DNA from: Diplosphaera chodatii
Lineage: Eukaryota; Chlorophyta; Trebouxiophyceae; Prasiolales; Stichococcaceae
Reading direction: 5' to 3'
DNA length: 64,000 nt
Assembly: GCA_032358165.1 (NCBI GenBank)
Contig: JAALGY010000012.1
Location: 2,790,001-2,854,000 of the forward strand
The notes beneath the pieces were generated by a model. That model was given only the letters and a program-made list of their open reading frames with translations. It was not told where the DNA came from and made no database searches. Positions 1-12,743 of this stretch are shown here, one piece after another. Both the position numbers and the translations under genes were made by a program. Every line of letters starts with the position of its first letter. Positions within the stretch are counted from its first letter, which is position 1.

Positions 1-62
1 CAGTCCTGTACACATGCAGCCACATGCATTGTGCAGCCCTGATGTTGTTGCAGCCATCAGTT

Positions 63-1759
63 TCAGCTGCTCTTTGACTTGAAACAAGCCTCTGATACTT
101 GATGGCTGCCTCTTGCCTGAAAGCTGACGGGTCGACCCAGCTGCGCAGTGGGCAGTAAGGTGTCGCTGGACTGCAAGTTAGAAGCTGGTCTTGCTGCAGA
201 AGCTGCTGTGTCGCCGTACGTTGCTGGGCGGGATGTACCCTGATCAGCTTCGGCGGCAGCTGCTGAGGGCAGTGCTTGCGCGCGGTCTGCAGTACCAAGA
301 TACCCGTCTGCTAACGCTGAGTAGCCATTGCTGCGCGAGGGCAAAGGTGGAGGTGCTGCTGCAACCGACTGCGGTACTGCTGCTGATGGCTGCAGGCTAT
401 TGTGCAGAGTATTGGCACTTGGGGTGGCTGACCAGGGGCTGTCGGACGCAGCTGGTATGTCTACGGTGAGCCCAGTTGCTGGTTTGTCATCTTCATCGCC
501 CATGAATGCTTCCAGAGCGCTACCCAGGTCTTCAGCAGCCAACTGGGGAGCTGCACTGGTGCCGGCTGCTGAATGCGGTGGGGCTGCTGCTGTGGGCTGC
601 CGTCGACGACCAGCTCCACCGTCCTGTGTGCCATCTAGAAACTGCCCACTGGCTGCCGTGCTGTCACTGCTGTCTGCTCCCTCTGGCGCCGGAGCAAAGA
701 GCTTGGCATACCACGGCTGCCTGAGCTGAGTGGCCGAAGAAGGAGGTCGTGCTGCATGTGTGCCATCAGAGAATGGGATCGTGCCAGGGGACGATGGCCT
801 GAAGCCTGCAGATCACCATGTTCCTAGTCAGCAGACAGGTGTGAGGGTCCACAACAGCATGCATACGGAGGTGGGGTCTTGAGGACTTCGAGACCGAAGC
901 CACAGCAAACACTCGACGCTCACAGAGACACCTGCTTCCAGATGGTCGGAGTGCTGCGTGGTACTGGCAGGCCGGCTGCCAGGACTACTGCGGCTGACAC
1001 CGACGCCGTCAGGTTCGCTGACAAGAGCGCTGCTGGTCCTGCTCATGCGGCCACTCGCAGTGCGGCTCAATGCAATGAAGGGGCTGTGACTGGCCTCAAA
1101 GGAGGCCCGCTGCGCAAGCCTGTCCGCCGCATCCTGCTCATGTGCTCCAGCTGAGCTGCTGGAGCCCGCAGACAGCGATTGCTGCTGCAGGTGGGAGCCA
1201 TCCTCTCTGCGGCCTGCGCCTAGTGGCTGATGCTGCGCCAGAGGTAGATGCTGGCCATGCAAGCTGTCTGCCTCAGCTGGTTGGGACCTGCTGTCTGGGA
1301 CTTGCAGCCCTGCTGATGGCTGGGCCGACATGGCCCCTTCTGCCTGTGGGGTGGGGAGCCATGTGGCTTGTGCTGCATCATCCGTGGGAGCTGGCCCCGG
1401 AGACGATGACCTGCTGGCCCCATCGGGGCTCAAATCCGGGGCATATGTGGGCTGTCTTAGTCCCGGCGCCGGTGGATCTGCCCTCTCTCTAGTGGCTGTG
1501 CTGGGACCAGCGGACGCTGCTGTGCCTGTTTCCAGCGGGCGTGTGCCGCCAGCTGCTCCGAGCGACCCAGCTGCGGATGCGTGTGTGCTGGATGCGCTGG
1601 TGTGCAGCTCCTTAATATGGCTCGCCTGCTCCAGAGGGATCGTGGCAGCAGACGCGGTGCTGTCGAGCAGCACCACCTCGAGCTTTGCATCCGATTCTGC
1701 AGTGGATGCACTTTTTCTGGTGGCTACACCCTCCGCTCTGGCACGCCGAAACGCTTCCA
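63..1759 (-). CDS. Ala/Ser/Pro-rich low-complexity protein (partial, unidentified)
   Basis: Two long open stretches on the minus strand join cleanly. One runs from about 1759 (just after a CAG acceptor) to a GTGTCT donor near 926. The second starts after a CAG near 812 and stays open to a TGA at 63-65. The join restores one frame. The protein is rich in Ala, Ser, Pro, Gln and Gly, with many Ser-Arg and Ser-Pro steps, and has no recognisable domain. The first visible residues (LEAFRRARAEG) follow a splice acceptor and not an ATG, so at least one upstream exon is missing. A candidate first exon lies at about 2860-3020: an ATG at 3020 opens a basic stretch (MLGTPSPDAALRPRLP onward) with an amphipathic helix. 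That would make this gene divergent from the SAP gene. The TGA at 63 may be the true end, or the gene may continue beyond the window. No function is proposed. Confidence 0.4.
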
Positions 1760-1799
1760 ACTGCGCTTGAAAACAACAGACTATTCAGACTGAAAGCCG

Positions 1800-3156
1800 T
1801 ACAGGGCCGCACATGAACACAATGAGAGTTGTTGACAACGACGGCAGGAACTGATATACTTGCACGGTGCAGACGCGTTGGTACTTGGCACTGCGCGTGA
1901 GATGGCTAGATCACACCTTGCGACGCCCAGCTTCAGCAAGCGCCTTCTTGCTCGGCGCCTTGCTCATGGCACGAGGCTTTCCCCAGGTCAACGTTCAGGC
2001 GAGCGGGCTGATCAGCGCCGTGACAACGAAACGCATGTGTCTGTCGGCCTAGAGGTCAAGCTCAAAACGCCAGGCGAGCAAGGTGCACACTACGGATGCA
2101 CCCGGCACCCTTAGCATGCATCGCAAGTCGTGGCGCTAGTTGCCATGGAAGCGCATGGCAGGTCTGACACATTCTGCGATCGCATCGCAGCAAAGCCGCA
2201 TACAACGTAACAACGAGCAATTGGCCAATTGCCTCTCCTCGGCCGAGAATGCGATTCAGGCTTGGAGATCTTGCCAACACAGGGCAAGTTCACCAGACAC
2301 AAGTTTGGTTGCTCGGTGCATGTAGTGTTGTGATACTTAGACACATCGCATTGGTGTGCTTCACTTGGCGCTTGTCGCAATCTCGCGACTGGGCGATTCC
2401 GTCGGAACACATAGACAAGACTTGTTGATGTGCAAGTCGACGTGACGACCATCAGGGATTTGGGAAGCAGAGCTGAACTATTTGAGTGGCATTCGTGCCA
2501 ATCACATGAAGATCATCTAGCGTGGTTGCACAAGGGCAGGTGCGAGCATGCAGGTCTTCATTTTAGTGGTGCCACCACCTGTGCATAGTCATCTGCATCC
2601 GAAGCGCCATGCTGGCAAACTGCATGCAAACAATCTGTGCACAACAGTGAGAACCCTAGTTGCTGATGCGATGGCTGCGTCACAGCCTCGCCAATACTGA
2701 ACTCTGAAAACAATGGCGCATCAGCGGAGGCACACCCTATGATCCGACTTCTGCACTGCTGCAGGAGCAATGACAGCCCTGCAAAGCAACCTCATGCAGG
2801 CGTCGATCTATAATGGTCGCAAGAACATGAGCCGTTTTTATCACTGCCATGTGGTAGCAATGCCGCTGACGGCGCGGGTGCAAGCCAGACGGCGGATCAG
2901 ATCTTTGACAGTGCGCAGCCTGGCCAAGCGATCAGAGACTGGCGGCGCCGTGCGCCTGGAAGGGCGACCCGCTGGCAAGCGTGGCCGCAAGGCAGCATCG
3001 GGAGAAGGCGTGCCCAGCATCACCTCACTGCATCGGATGGCAAAGGTCACAACGCACATGAACGGATGTGGTACAACTGCTTGATGTCTAAATGCATCGG
3101 CTCGAGTTGTGTTAGGCATCTGCAAGGGGGGGCCTGCTTAGCCAGCAAGGTTGCTC
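1800..3156. other. Unassigned spacer upstream of the SAP gene
   Basis: I see no recognisable coding domain here. Short ORFs occur on both strands without family signatures. The 2860-3020 part may hold the first exon of the minus-strand Ala/Ser-rich gene (ATG at 3020). The remainder would then include that gene's introns, and the gap up to 3156 would be a short divergent promoter. Confidence 0.35.
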
Positions 3157-6100
3157 ATGCAGGCAGAACTGCAGGACGCACTGACACAGCGAGGCCTGGA
3201 CACCTCCGGCACAAAGCCAGTGCTGGTCGACCGCCTGTGGGGAGCCCTGTCGGCTGTTGCCGAGGTATCCCGCAGCTTCAACTGCCTGCCGATGATATAT
3301 GCACCAGTGTCGCACAGCTCCTCACCAACCCAGCGAGCTGCTGCACAGCATGGGTTGCTGGCGTGCAGGGCGCTCCGGTGCAACGGGATGATGGGGACAC
3401 AGAGGCGGCAGGCAGCATGGACCCTCATGCAGAGGCGGCTGCGGCAGCAGAGGAGGCAGCAGATGAGAAGCAGGCCAGTGATGACGCTTTTACCTCGCCA
3501 ACGCAGCTGCAGCAACTGAAGAAGGTACAGTGTGTCAACATAGTGGTCGCTGTTGCCTATGTTCCGGACAGGTCTTTCGGAGTTACAGCTTGCCTGGGGC
3601 ACAGACTGTCCAGGCGACCGCATGCGAGGTGCAGTTCGGGCTGCAGGGGGAGCTGCAGGAGCTGTTGTCCCATCGGGGCCTGCAGAAAACCGGGAACAAG
3701 GGTGCGCTGGTGGAGCGCCTGTGGGCCGCAATGCAGCAGGACACCGCAGACAGCCAGACAAGCCCCGTTGCCGCCGCCGCTTCTGCACCGGAGGCACCTG
3801 CTGCACCTGAAGTGGCACCTGTGGTCAGCGGCACAGCACAGCCACTGGCCATGCAGGACAGGGGTGACCAGGATGCAATTGTGCGGTCAGGGCGTCAGAG
3901 CCGTGCAAGCAGGTGGGCATTTGGCAAAGCAGCAACTTTACGCCGCTATATGACAGCAGGGCAACAGCAGGTTACATCTATTACGCCGTCAACTTGCAAC
4001 AGTATTACCTCGCCATGCAGTCTCTTGGCTGCACTCTCCACCGCCCTGATGCATGCTGTGCAGGGTGAGGGTACCCGATGATGAGGCCAGAGCAGGTCCT
4101 GGACTGCCGACCGCAATGGCAGCCGCGCCAGACATCCCGCCCACCGGTCGAAGCAGTGTGGTGGCACCCGACGAAAGCATGGACGACTTGGAACTGGTGG
4201 GAGTGCATGTTCACAGCATCTGCATGCATATTTCAATGTCTTCGGCGTCCTGCACATGCAGAAAAGATCACAGCATGCAGACTGCATGCTCTCATCAGTT
4301 GTGTGCGACAGTCGAGTCCTTTCGTCAATCTGGTATTGCAGACAGCGACCCAACCAGTCTGTTGCATGCCCTTTGGCGTGCAGCCCTGTCATGCGCACAA
4401 ATCCTGCAAGCCCACGGGCAACAGACGGCACTGCGACCGGGTGCAGGTACAGGACGAGGGCGACGTGGACCAGCTGCTGGATGTGGAGTACGAGGATGAT
4501 GCGGTGGAGGACCAGCTCGAGAACGACTTCGGCGACATGCCTGGCGCTGCGCAGGTGAGGGCTTGGGTGTGTGGGATGATTGTGCATGATGATGCGCATG
4601 TTACGGCCTGAAGACCTGCAAGGGCCTTGCATAGAGATGACGCTAAAGCCCAGTGTACCAGACTGTAATCACCACCACATCTGAGGCACAAGCACCTCGT
4701 GGCACTGCTTCGGCGTGGCCTGATGTTGCGGCACCACCTGTGCAGGTCATGCAGGACATTGCTGCACGGCGCAGCAGCACTGGCGGAGGGTCACGCTCTG
4801 GCGACTGGGTGGACGAAGACGACAAGGTCATGGCGACAGGTCAGCAATCAAGTAGAGGGTTTGTTTATGGTATTCCCCTGTCTACTTGTTGCAGCGTGCA
4901 TGGTATCTATTTACATGTTGTTGACGTGGGTGATGGACGTGTGTCTGACATTCGATCGACTTGCATGCCGAAGACGAGGCAGATGTCAGCTGGCTGCGGC
5001 CGGGCTCGCTGGATGAATCAGCAGCGCAGCGGTTTGCGCGCTACACAGAGGGCTTCTCAGTCGAGGACGAAGATGCGCCGCCGCTGCCTGTGGTGCGCTG
5101 CTCCCTGATACAGGGAGTTACTTGACCACATGCGATACGCCGTTTGTGTCTAACATGCTACCAGTCAGCAGCCACACTCATGGTCGGGCGATGGCTGCCA
5201 TCCACTGACAGACCTGTGTCTGCTGCTGTGCAGGAGGAGGATGAAGAGGAGCGTGCGGCTGCAGAGGCAGCGGCAGCGGCAGACGCTGCTGAGCTGTCAC
5301 CAGAGGCTCTGGCCCCTGGCGATGGCTCTGCCACAGACAGGGACTTGGAGGAGCTGGTGACCATCGCCAGCCCACAATATGTCAGCTGCAGCGCACCCCA
5401 TGTTGGCGTGCGTCTAAGTGAAGGCACTGCTGAAACTCGTCCGGTCAGCTCCCAAGCGCATGTTGGTCTGCCTTGCAGGGTGCCCTAGCGGATGGCGAAA
5501 CACAGGTGGCGGCAGATGAGCCATACCAGATGGAAGACGGGGACTTGGGCATTGACGAGGAGGAGTTGGCACGCTTGGAGGCGGAGCTGGGGTCTGCAGA
5601 CGGCGAAGACTTTGACGGCGGCCGCAGCAGCACGTTGGAGCAGCTGGAGGCTGGCTCTGCATTGCCAGGGTACACTCGCCCTGCGACTGCAACTTAGCAC
5701 TGTTTGCAGCATCATCTAGACATGCATTCGGAACTGGCTGTAGTGGCAACGAACTACCCAAGAAGCACCTGGTGTCCCAAGCCGCCATGCAGCATCAGTC
5801 AAGCACCGTCACTAAGGTGCATGCCTCACGCATGCAGGGCTGGCGTGGCTGCACTCGAGGACCACGGTGCAGTGACTGATGCTGCCGCGGATCCACTGGT
5901 GGCGGCCGGCGGCAGTGATGACCCGCCGCTGGCACCCACATATGAGCCTGACGGCATGGCACAGCTGGACTCCGTGGACCGTGATGCAGATGATGTGACC
6001 GCTGGGGCTGTGCGAGCTATGGGGACAGAGTCAGTCGATGCCCTCAGCGGCATGGATCCTGTATCAAACCTCACAGATGCAGCTGCAGGTACTTTCTGTG

Positions 6101-8487
6101 TGCACCAGCAGCAGTGTGCGAAGTCAACAAACATGTGACAACACACTTGGCACAAGAACACGCAGCATGGCCTCACATATGAGACACCCATCAGGCGAAC
6201 AGCGACCTGGCATGCTGTGACTGCACTTGCAGGGTTTGGGGCAACACCAGCGGAGCTTGAGGCAGTCCTGAACGAGGAGCCTGATGCAGCTGTAGCAGAA
6301 GACATCCGTCATGCAGCCGCCAAAGCAGATGCCGATGCCGCCACTGCTGCACAGATGGACACATTTGTTGCAGAGACAGATTCAGCAATGGCTGCGGAGG
6401 AAGCTGAACCTGCAGACGAGGCAAACCTCGCAGCTGATGGTACAGCGCAGCCAGCCGCGCCGCCAGCAGCTGCGGATGTCAAGCCTGCAGACATCACAGC
6501 AGAGCTTGCACAGCAGTCAGTCGAGGCACGGCCCAGCATCCCCAGTTCAGGTCCGTTCTGCGTTCAACCTGCACAGCATGCATTGCGTATGGGATGCCCC
6601 TTGAGCTGGTATCATGAAATAGTCGGCACTGTTGCTCGAAGGTTCCTTGCAGTGTGATGTAGCAGATATGCCTGCAGTATTGTTTCTCACCATGTATGCA
6701 GGAGTAGGTACTAACTCCATTTCCCGGGAGGAGCCTCAGCTTGCTGTGGACAGCACCAGTGGAGTAGAGGCCACGCAGGTACAGCCCCCTCGTTCTTCCA
6801 TCAACATGGTTGCCTCGTTGAGCAGCGGTCATGTTATGCTGATCTTATTTGTCAAGTTTCGCACATGCACACCCACATGGCCTGTTTGGCAGGCAGCAAT
6901 ACAAGCATGCCTGTGGCGTTGTGCAGGATGGACATCCTTTGGTGGAGGCGGACAATGTGGCTAACCCATTGACAGCATCCGCAGCCGCGACTGCGCCCGG
7001 CGATGCTGGTCTCAGTGCGGAGAGCGCGGGCGAGGTCATGCGAGAAGCTCTGGCGCAGGAGGCGGATGAGATCGAGGATCTGTCCCAGAAGGTGTGGCTG
7101 CTGTGGCAGAGGCTCGTGGGCACCAGGTCTGCGCGTGTGGCAGGATGCTGATGTGGACCGGTAGCGGCGTCTCATTCATCAAACTGGCAAGCACGCTCAG
7201 ATGTCCAGCGCTCGCACAGATCCATGAGATGGCTGGAAGAGGCTGATGGCCCACTGCCGCATGCTGCAGACAGCCAGCAAGGAAGCGGCGCTGGCCATCA
7301 TGCGGGAGAGCGTCCAGCGCTCTGAGGCGACGGGCCTTGCCAACGCAGAGTCCCTTGCCATGCTGGCAGTGCAGGTGGGTCCCCCTTGCTGGCTGCTGTG
7401 CCACCGCGACCTGCGACCTGCGTTGCTGAGCTTGCACGCGACGCATGGTTGTGCATCCCAGTACAGCAGCAGCCCAGGCTTACAAGTTTTGCACACTTCG
7501 TAGGTGGCAGAGCTGCGCTCTGCACAGCTGGACTGGCAGCAGAACGTGCTGCAGGGGCGGCTGGCGACGCTGAGGGGAGACTCAGAGCGCATCAGTGCCA
7601 ACGACCAGCTGAAGGTCGGCCGCTGCCCCGCGCGATTAGCAAACGTTCGCACAGCGGCTGCGGCTGCCTAAGCATCAGCGTGATTGGGCTTGCAGCAGGC
7701 ACAGCTGCTTGCCATGTGGCCTTAACTCCCAATGCCCTGCTGCCTCCAGGAGGAGCTCAGCGCAACGCTGTCAGACCTGGAGGGGAAGATGGCGGCGCTG
7801 GACGCGGAATTGACTGCACGAGCCGCTGAGGCAGAGAAGCTGCAGGTGCTCCGATCCTGCACAGCATACCTGCAAGCTTGCGAGTCTTGCATGCACGGCT
7901 GCCATGTTGCCAACAGCGCCGGTGCAGGACCCAACTCACATCCAAAGTCGCTCCTGCCACTGATCCTCTGCAGGAGACGCTCGAGGCCGCCACAGGGGAG
8001 AAGGTCCCACCGCCGCCGTCCTACAATGGCACGAAGGTCCGCGCGGCCATCGGCGGCGGCGGCGGCGGCGGCACAAACGCGCCTGCTGGCGGCAGCGTGG
8101 CCATTGACGACCAGCGGCTGCGGGCGCCGCTTGCAGCCGCAGCTGCAGCGGAGGTGCCGGCATCGCGGCGGCCGGCGGGGGGCAAAGCCTTTGGTGGGCA
8201 CGATTGCAGCGTTGACACACATGTTCGTTGGTGCTTTGAACGACGGTGGTAATCGGCGCTCTGCATGCTGTTGGTGGTACGCGTGCTTGAAGCGGTAGTT
8301 GCTGCAACAAATGCCAGTTGCTGACAATGGCTTCAGAGGTAGCTCGCCATGAGCACATCGTGTCATTTATGTAGGTGTGGCTGTTGTGGCAGGAGTCATG
8401 GGTGCATTGGATGCGGGGCGCGGCTTCCTTGGCAGCCTGATGCGCCCGAAGGGCGATGAGCAGAGGGGTGGAGGACGAAGCGAGTAG
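3157..8487 (+). CDS. Two-SAP-domain acidic coiled-coil protein
   Basis: A multi-exon gene. The first exon starts at ATG 3157 and encodes a SAP motif (LQDALTQRGLDTSGTKPVLV...LW) ending at a GTATCC donor. An acidic Ala/Glu exon follows (about 3369-3523). A second SAP motif comes next at about 3625-3740 (LQELLSHRGLQKTGNKGALVERLW, with its Ala/Pro-rich tail). Many exons of Asp/Glu/Ala-rich, probably disordered sequence lie between 4450 and 7150. Helical, heptad-like segments follow at 7249-7370, 7505-7615 and 7750-7845 (for example LSATLSDLEGKMAALDAEL). After a Gly run at about 8055-8073, a final exon ends GGGRSE-TAG at 8485-8487. SAP motifs normally bind A/T-rich DNA or mark chromatin and RNA-processing proteins, so a nuclear role is the family-based expectation. 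An in-frame TAG at 3139 lies upstream of the ATG. Internal exon borders are only partly resolved, and the full protein length is uncertain. Confidence 0.65.
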
Positions 8488-8651
8488 CAAGGCCACATGC
8501 GGAGGGTGGGCAGTGCGGTGCAGATTTGAGGATGCAAGGTGGCTCGTTTTGTATCAGTTCTGCCCCTGTATTGCACAACTAGGGATTGCGACCCAGCAGG
8601 TCTTCCATAGCAGCAATTGCTACATCATCGACTAACCAACTGATTGAAAGA

Positions 8652-8656
8652 TGTAA
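8652..8656 (+). terminator. TGTAA poly(A)-type signal
   Basis: TGTAA lies about 165 nt after the stop codon of the SAP gene. TGTAA is the usual polyadenylation signal of chlorophyte nuclear genes, so this is a plausible 3' end. The match is only five bases and could be chance. Confidence 0.35.
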
Positions 8657-9081
8657 GGCGTACGATACTGGGTGCTCAGACCACACCTGCACCCACTAAT
8701 CTAGTGTGTCCTCCTCTATTCCCCTTGTTGCAACCGCATTAGTCCATCAAGACAACGCCATTCGCCTCCAGGGCAAGTGTGAAGAAACAGAACGTGCGCG
8801 TGCAACGCCACATGTCATGCAATCTTAAAAAGCGACCCCGAATGCAAACCCCATGTGGTTGAATCCATCCTATCGCCAATGCGGCTGGGGAGTGAGGCAA
8901 TGCTGAAAGCTACTAGGCTGCAACTCGGTACAGATGCGCCATTTGTACCGCTGTGCAAGTGCACAGAGCGCTGAGCAAACCAAAGTTCTAATCTCATACC
9001 CTGCTCTCTAAATCACCGTCTACAAATCAGACCGACAGCCCCATGAACGATGTTGTACACGCGGCAGCTGGTTCAAGGAGG
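8657..9081. other. Convergent 3' spacer
   Basis: The spacer lies between the plus-strand SAP gene and the 3' end of minus-strand DUF3431 copy 1. No coding or RNA feature is recognisable. It probably holds both 3' untranslated regions. Confidence 0.4.
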
Positions 9082-11617
9082 CTACTGCTGCTCCTGTGGC
9101 GCCTGCTCCTCCACCTCTGGCTCTGGCTCTGGCGCCTTGTGAAATGAGTATGGATCGTTTACTGTAGCTGGCGGCTGCAGGTCGAGGTTGTTCTCTTCCT
9201 CCTCACTGCACAGGGTGCGACACGAATGGTCGCTGTAGGTCTGGGCAGGAGCTGGCGACGACACAGGGAAATATTGATACCAAGTGCGGCCAACGACGCA
9301 GGTGCTACAGAATGCAAAAGTGGGGTCCTGACCGCACCTGCAGGCGAGCAGCTCGCATTTGCCGATGCCATAGGACACCCATGGCTCACCCTGCATCACA
9401 ACATCGGGTGTCCTGGCCGTCATCACCAGACACCTGGCAGAAACATGCAGGCAAAGCCTCCCAGTTTACAGTAGCGCCTGCCTCATCATCATTAGAAGAT
9501 GTCCAGCATGTTACCAAGACTCACAAAGATGGCATGCCAGCAGTTCTCCACAGCATAGGGTGTGGCAGCGTCCTCTGGACCAAGCTCATCAAGGCGCGCC
9601 AGCAGATCCACGTAAAACTGCCTTGGACGCGCCCTGATACGCTGTTTGGAGACGACGAACTCCGCACAGCAGCCTGCGGTGCAGTGTCAAGCTGACTATT
9701 GGTAGTTGACGTCACACCAGGCCGCAAGTTGACAGCATGTGGCGCCATGTGCGCCTTTTGCTCCAAAGCAAGCCAGCTGATGTGCCCATGCACATCCCAT
9801 GTGCAATGCCGGGACCACACCTGGTGCATGGATCTCATGGGGCATGCGCCCAAATGTCTCGTTCAGGCCCAGCCTCTGCCATGTTTCATCTGCACAAAGC
9901 ACGCGCAACCATGACACATACGCCTTCACTCACTCAAAAGCATAGCCTTGATGACGTGCACAGCATCGTGAGGCAGTCACACGCGTGAGGATGTTGGTGA
10001 AATGATGCACAGCTGGCGCTTACGTATGCAGTAGCCCTGGTGCTGGCAGTAGGGGAACCAGTGCTCCGTGTTACGCCAAGTGTCCACACATCTGGGCAGC
10101 AGGAGGTCGCGCAGTCAGCAAGCGGACGCATGTCACACCCCAGCTGGGAGCAGCCTAGGTCCGAGAACATGCACAGCATCTGAGAGAAGGGGTTGCAGCA
10201 GCCATTCCCAAGGGCACCTGGGAGGATCCGCTGGGTCAATCATAACGGCTAAGTCCCTGCACATGCACGGTTGAAGTAAGTTTGAGCGGGGTCCTTGGCA
10301 AGGTAGCTGGTAGCTAGCTACACGCGCGGGTCGCGGCGCTGAGTGGTAGCGGTGTGCCCTGAGCGCTGAGCACGTGCTGCATGATCCTTGGGCAGCGGCG
10401 CAGCAAGCGGCTCACCAGAAGTTGGCTCCCAGCATGCCGTACGTCCTCAGGCTGCCGTACCCAACCTCGCCCCACCTAAGCCGCCGCATGTTGCTGACAA
10501 ACTCCTCGATTGGCGGCCGGTGCCAAGCCTCCCTACGAGCCCCAACACGCGAGGGTCAGCTGTGGCGTTGCAGCAGGACAGCCCCGGAAGCATGACATGA
10601 ACTGCTCGCTGTCGGCGCAAGGAGCAGCACCATTGCAGCAAGTCAGCTTGAATGCCAGCAGGCGGCCAGGTCGCACTCACTCGTGCCCATGGAGGAACAC
10701 CGTCGTGTCTGCCAGCCCCTGGTCGTACTCGTCAACGATGTACTGCAGGTACACAGAGGCTTCTCTGCCGCTGCCGCTCGCCATGTGCGGCCAGCACGAC
10801 AGTGCCTCGATGATGTCCGTCCTGTTGTCAGCCGTTGCATCTGCATACGGCGCTCAGCTGTCAACGTGAGCAAAACTGGATGCGAGTTGCTGTGCGAGTG
10901 AGCCCTGATCTGCTGGCATGAACAACCAGGATGTCAAAACGCAATGTCTGTGCTGGGTCGGGCCCACATGTGCTGCAGAGCGTACGCACTTTGGCAGGCC
11001 AAGCGCCGCTCAGTGTCAGGCTCCACTTGGTACACGCGGATCGATGTGATGTCGCCGAGCCTGTTTTCTAGCCAGCTGGCTTCCTCTACAAGCAGAAGGC
11101 AGCATAGGGTGTCATGGTGCAGGGGCGCTGCAAATCAGGCGGCTGCAGGTTAGGTGTGCAGAGCGGTGTCTTGTGCGATGCCACCCGTTCATTGGGTCAC
11201 CAGGCACGCGTTTCCTCACCTGGATCCTGCACTGCCACCACGATCATGCGCTCGGTGCCTTCGCCAGGCTCCTCCGCCTCGACTAGGCGCCGTGCGGCTG
11301 GTCCAAAGCGGAGCGGCAGGTCCCTCAAAGCTGCAACCGGGCTGACCCTGACGCCTTCCTCGTCAGATTGAAGCTCCACGCCTGCATGCTCACGGGAGTT
11401 GTAACAAGCTGTGAGGCGGCGTATTTGGGATTGGCCGCACGCAAAGGCTCGCGAACGGCATATCCTGTGAACGACAGTGTTCGTGCACATGCGAGCAAAA
11501 TATTGAGCAGGCACGACCCACCGCACCTTTTGGACTCAGCTGCAACATCAGCAGCAGAGAAACTGCAGCCAGAAGCCCGACAATGCCCTTGGACCCCGAC
11601 AGCATGGTTATGTGCAT
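9082..11617 (-). CDS. DUF3431 type II membrane protein, copy 1
   Basis: A minus-strand, ten-exon gene of the DUF3431 family, which has no established reaction. The ATG at 11617 opens MHITMLSGSKG, followed by one hydrophobic helix (IVGLLAAVSLLLML), so a type II membrane or Golgi topology is likely. Exons read in order: stem (11220-11381), VYQVEPD exon (10990-11085), CWPH...VFLHGHE exon (10681-10840), EAWHRPP...YGSLRTYGMLG exon (10416-10532), then exons near 10020-10125 (CVDTWRNTEHW), 9850 (WQRLGLNETFG), 9530-9675 (CCAEFVVSKQRIRARPRQFY...CWHAIF), 9380 (GEPWVSYGIGKC) and an acidic C-terminal exon stopping at 9082. Frames agree at every junction except the sixth exon, where the AG acceptor present in copies 2 and 3 reads GCG. 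Unlike the other copies, the VYLQ/YIVDE sequence is uninterrupted by an intron, and the N-terminal cytosolic exon is absent. It is the most divergent of the cluster copies. It may be functional with an unusual splice site, or damaged. Confidence 0.72.
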
Positions 11618-12310
11618 GATGCCGCCGGAACCACTACTGTAAAGAGGACGACCTCGCCTGCGACGCAGGACCCTGCGTCACCCGGCCGTCGACCAGCATC
11701 CTGTTGTCCTCAAAGGCAATGCACTGCCGGCAACGTGTGGAAACCCGTGCTTCCGGTGCGCGTTACAACACGTGGTTGTCTATCTAGTCCATGAACGCAG
11801 ACACGATCTGGGTGCGCGCAGCGTCAACGCTGCAAGTATGAGCATATTTGCTTACCTTTGCAGGTTAGACTGGCTGCGGCGTGGCCGACTGGTGCAAGGG
11901 CAATCGGGGGTACAACACGCAGGGTTGATGGCGTGACAATATATTCTGGGGCGCACGGCCACGGACTGCCGGCCTATACTACCCGCATGCTGCCACAGGG
12001 TTGAAGCAGTGCTCAGAGGCCAGCAACAGCCGCTGATCCACCACTGATAATCCTGGAAGCAGGGCACCAAGTCGACGGTTGCCCCTGCGCCGACCGTGTG
12101 CTCTGGCGCTTTCTGAGGCCTACAAGCCGATCGCGGCGGCGCTGTGGGTGAGATACCACTTCTCCTTGCAAACAGAGGAAGATGCGCCTTCCTTTCGATG
12201 TTATGGCGAAGGTGCCCCGGCTGTTCCAACAGCAAGTGCATGTCAAGTGCAGGGTCTAGTAGATGCCAGGCGTGACGCTTGATGCCAGCTGTGACGTCAT
12301 AGTCGTTATG
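11618..12310. other. Unassigned spacer upstream of DUF3431 copy 1
   Basis: Open reading frames on the minus strand (about 11852-12246) show no family signature that I recognise and no convincing splice logic. The stretch probably contains the promoter of DUF3431 copy 1 and the 3' region of the small gene at 12311-12743. Confidence 0.3.
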
Positions 12311-12743
12311 CTAGCTTCCGAATTTTTCGCGCATCATCTGCACCAGAGGTGGCACCTGCCAGGTTTGGCTGCCCTGACGACCTCCTTGTATCCAGCGGAC
12401 TGACCGGTGGCGCATACTGCTGATGCTTAACAAACAGTCCCTGCCGGCACCATTGCTACCACCAAGACCTGGAATAGCGAAGTGTTCTCCGTCCACCTGT
12501 CGCGCCACTTGTCACTCCCGGCGCTCCGCATATCATTCGTGAGCGCACATCAGCAGGACCTGCAGACGCATGCTGCGCCAGTTCCCTTACAACACCGCTG
12601 TAGTTGCTCGGATGTAGGGACCCCACCGCAGATGTCACCATCGCCTCCAGCTGAGGCACCAAGATCAGCAAACAAGCCCAAAGCATAAGGCAAGCAAGCC
12701 GCTGCCCTCCGCCTCCATGGGTCAGGTGCCTGCCCTGCGCCAC
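12311..12743 (-). CDS. Possible small membrane-anchored protein
   Basis: The ATG at 12743 opens MAQGRHLTHGGGGQR, followed by a strongly hydrophobic segment (LACLMLWACLLILV) typical of a signal anchor. A GTGACA donor follows about 100 nt into the ORF. A second open stretch downstream on the same strand ends VPPLVQMMREKFGS-stop at 12311. The two could be joined by splicing, but I could not fix the intermediate junctions and recognise no domain. The position, divergent from the RRA-like gene and with the same N-terminal topology as its neighbours, suggests a cluster member. It could also be a chance ORF. Confidence 0.3.
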
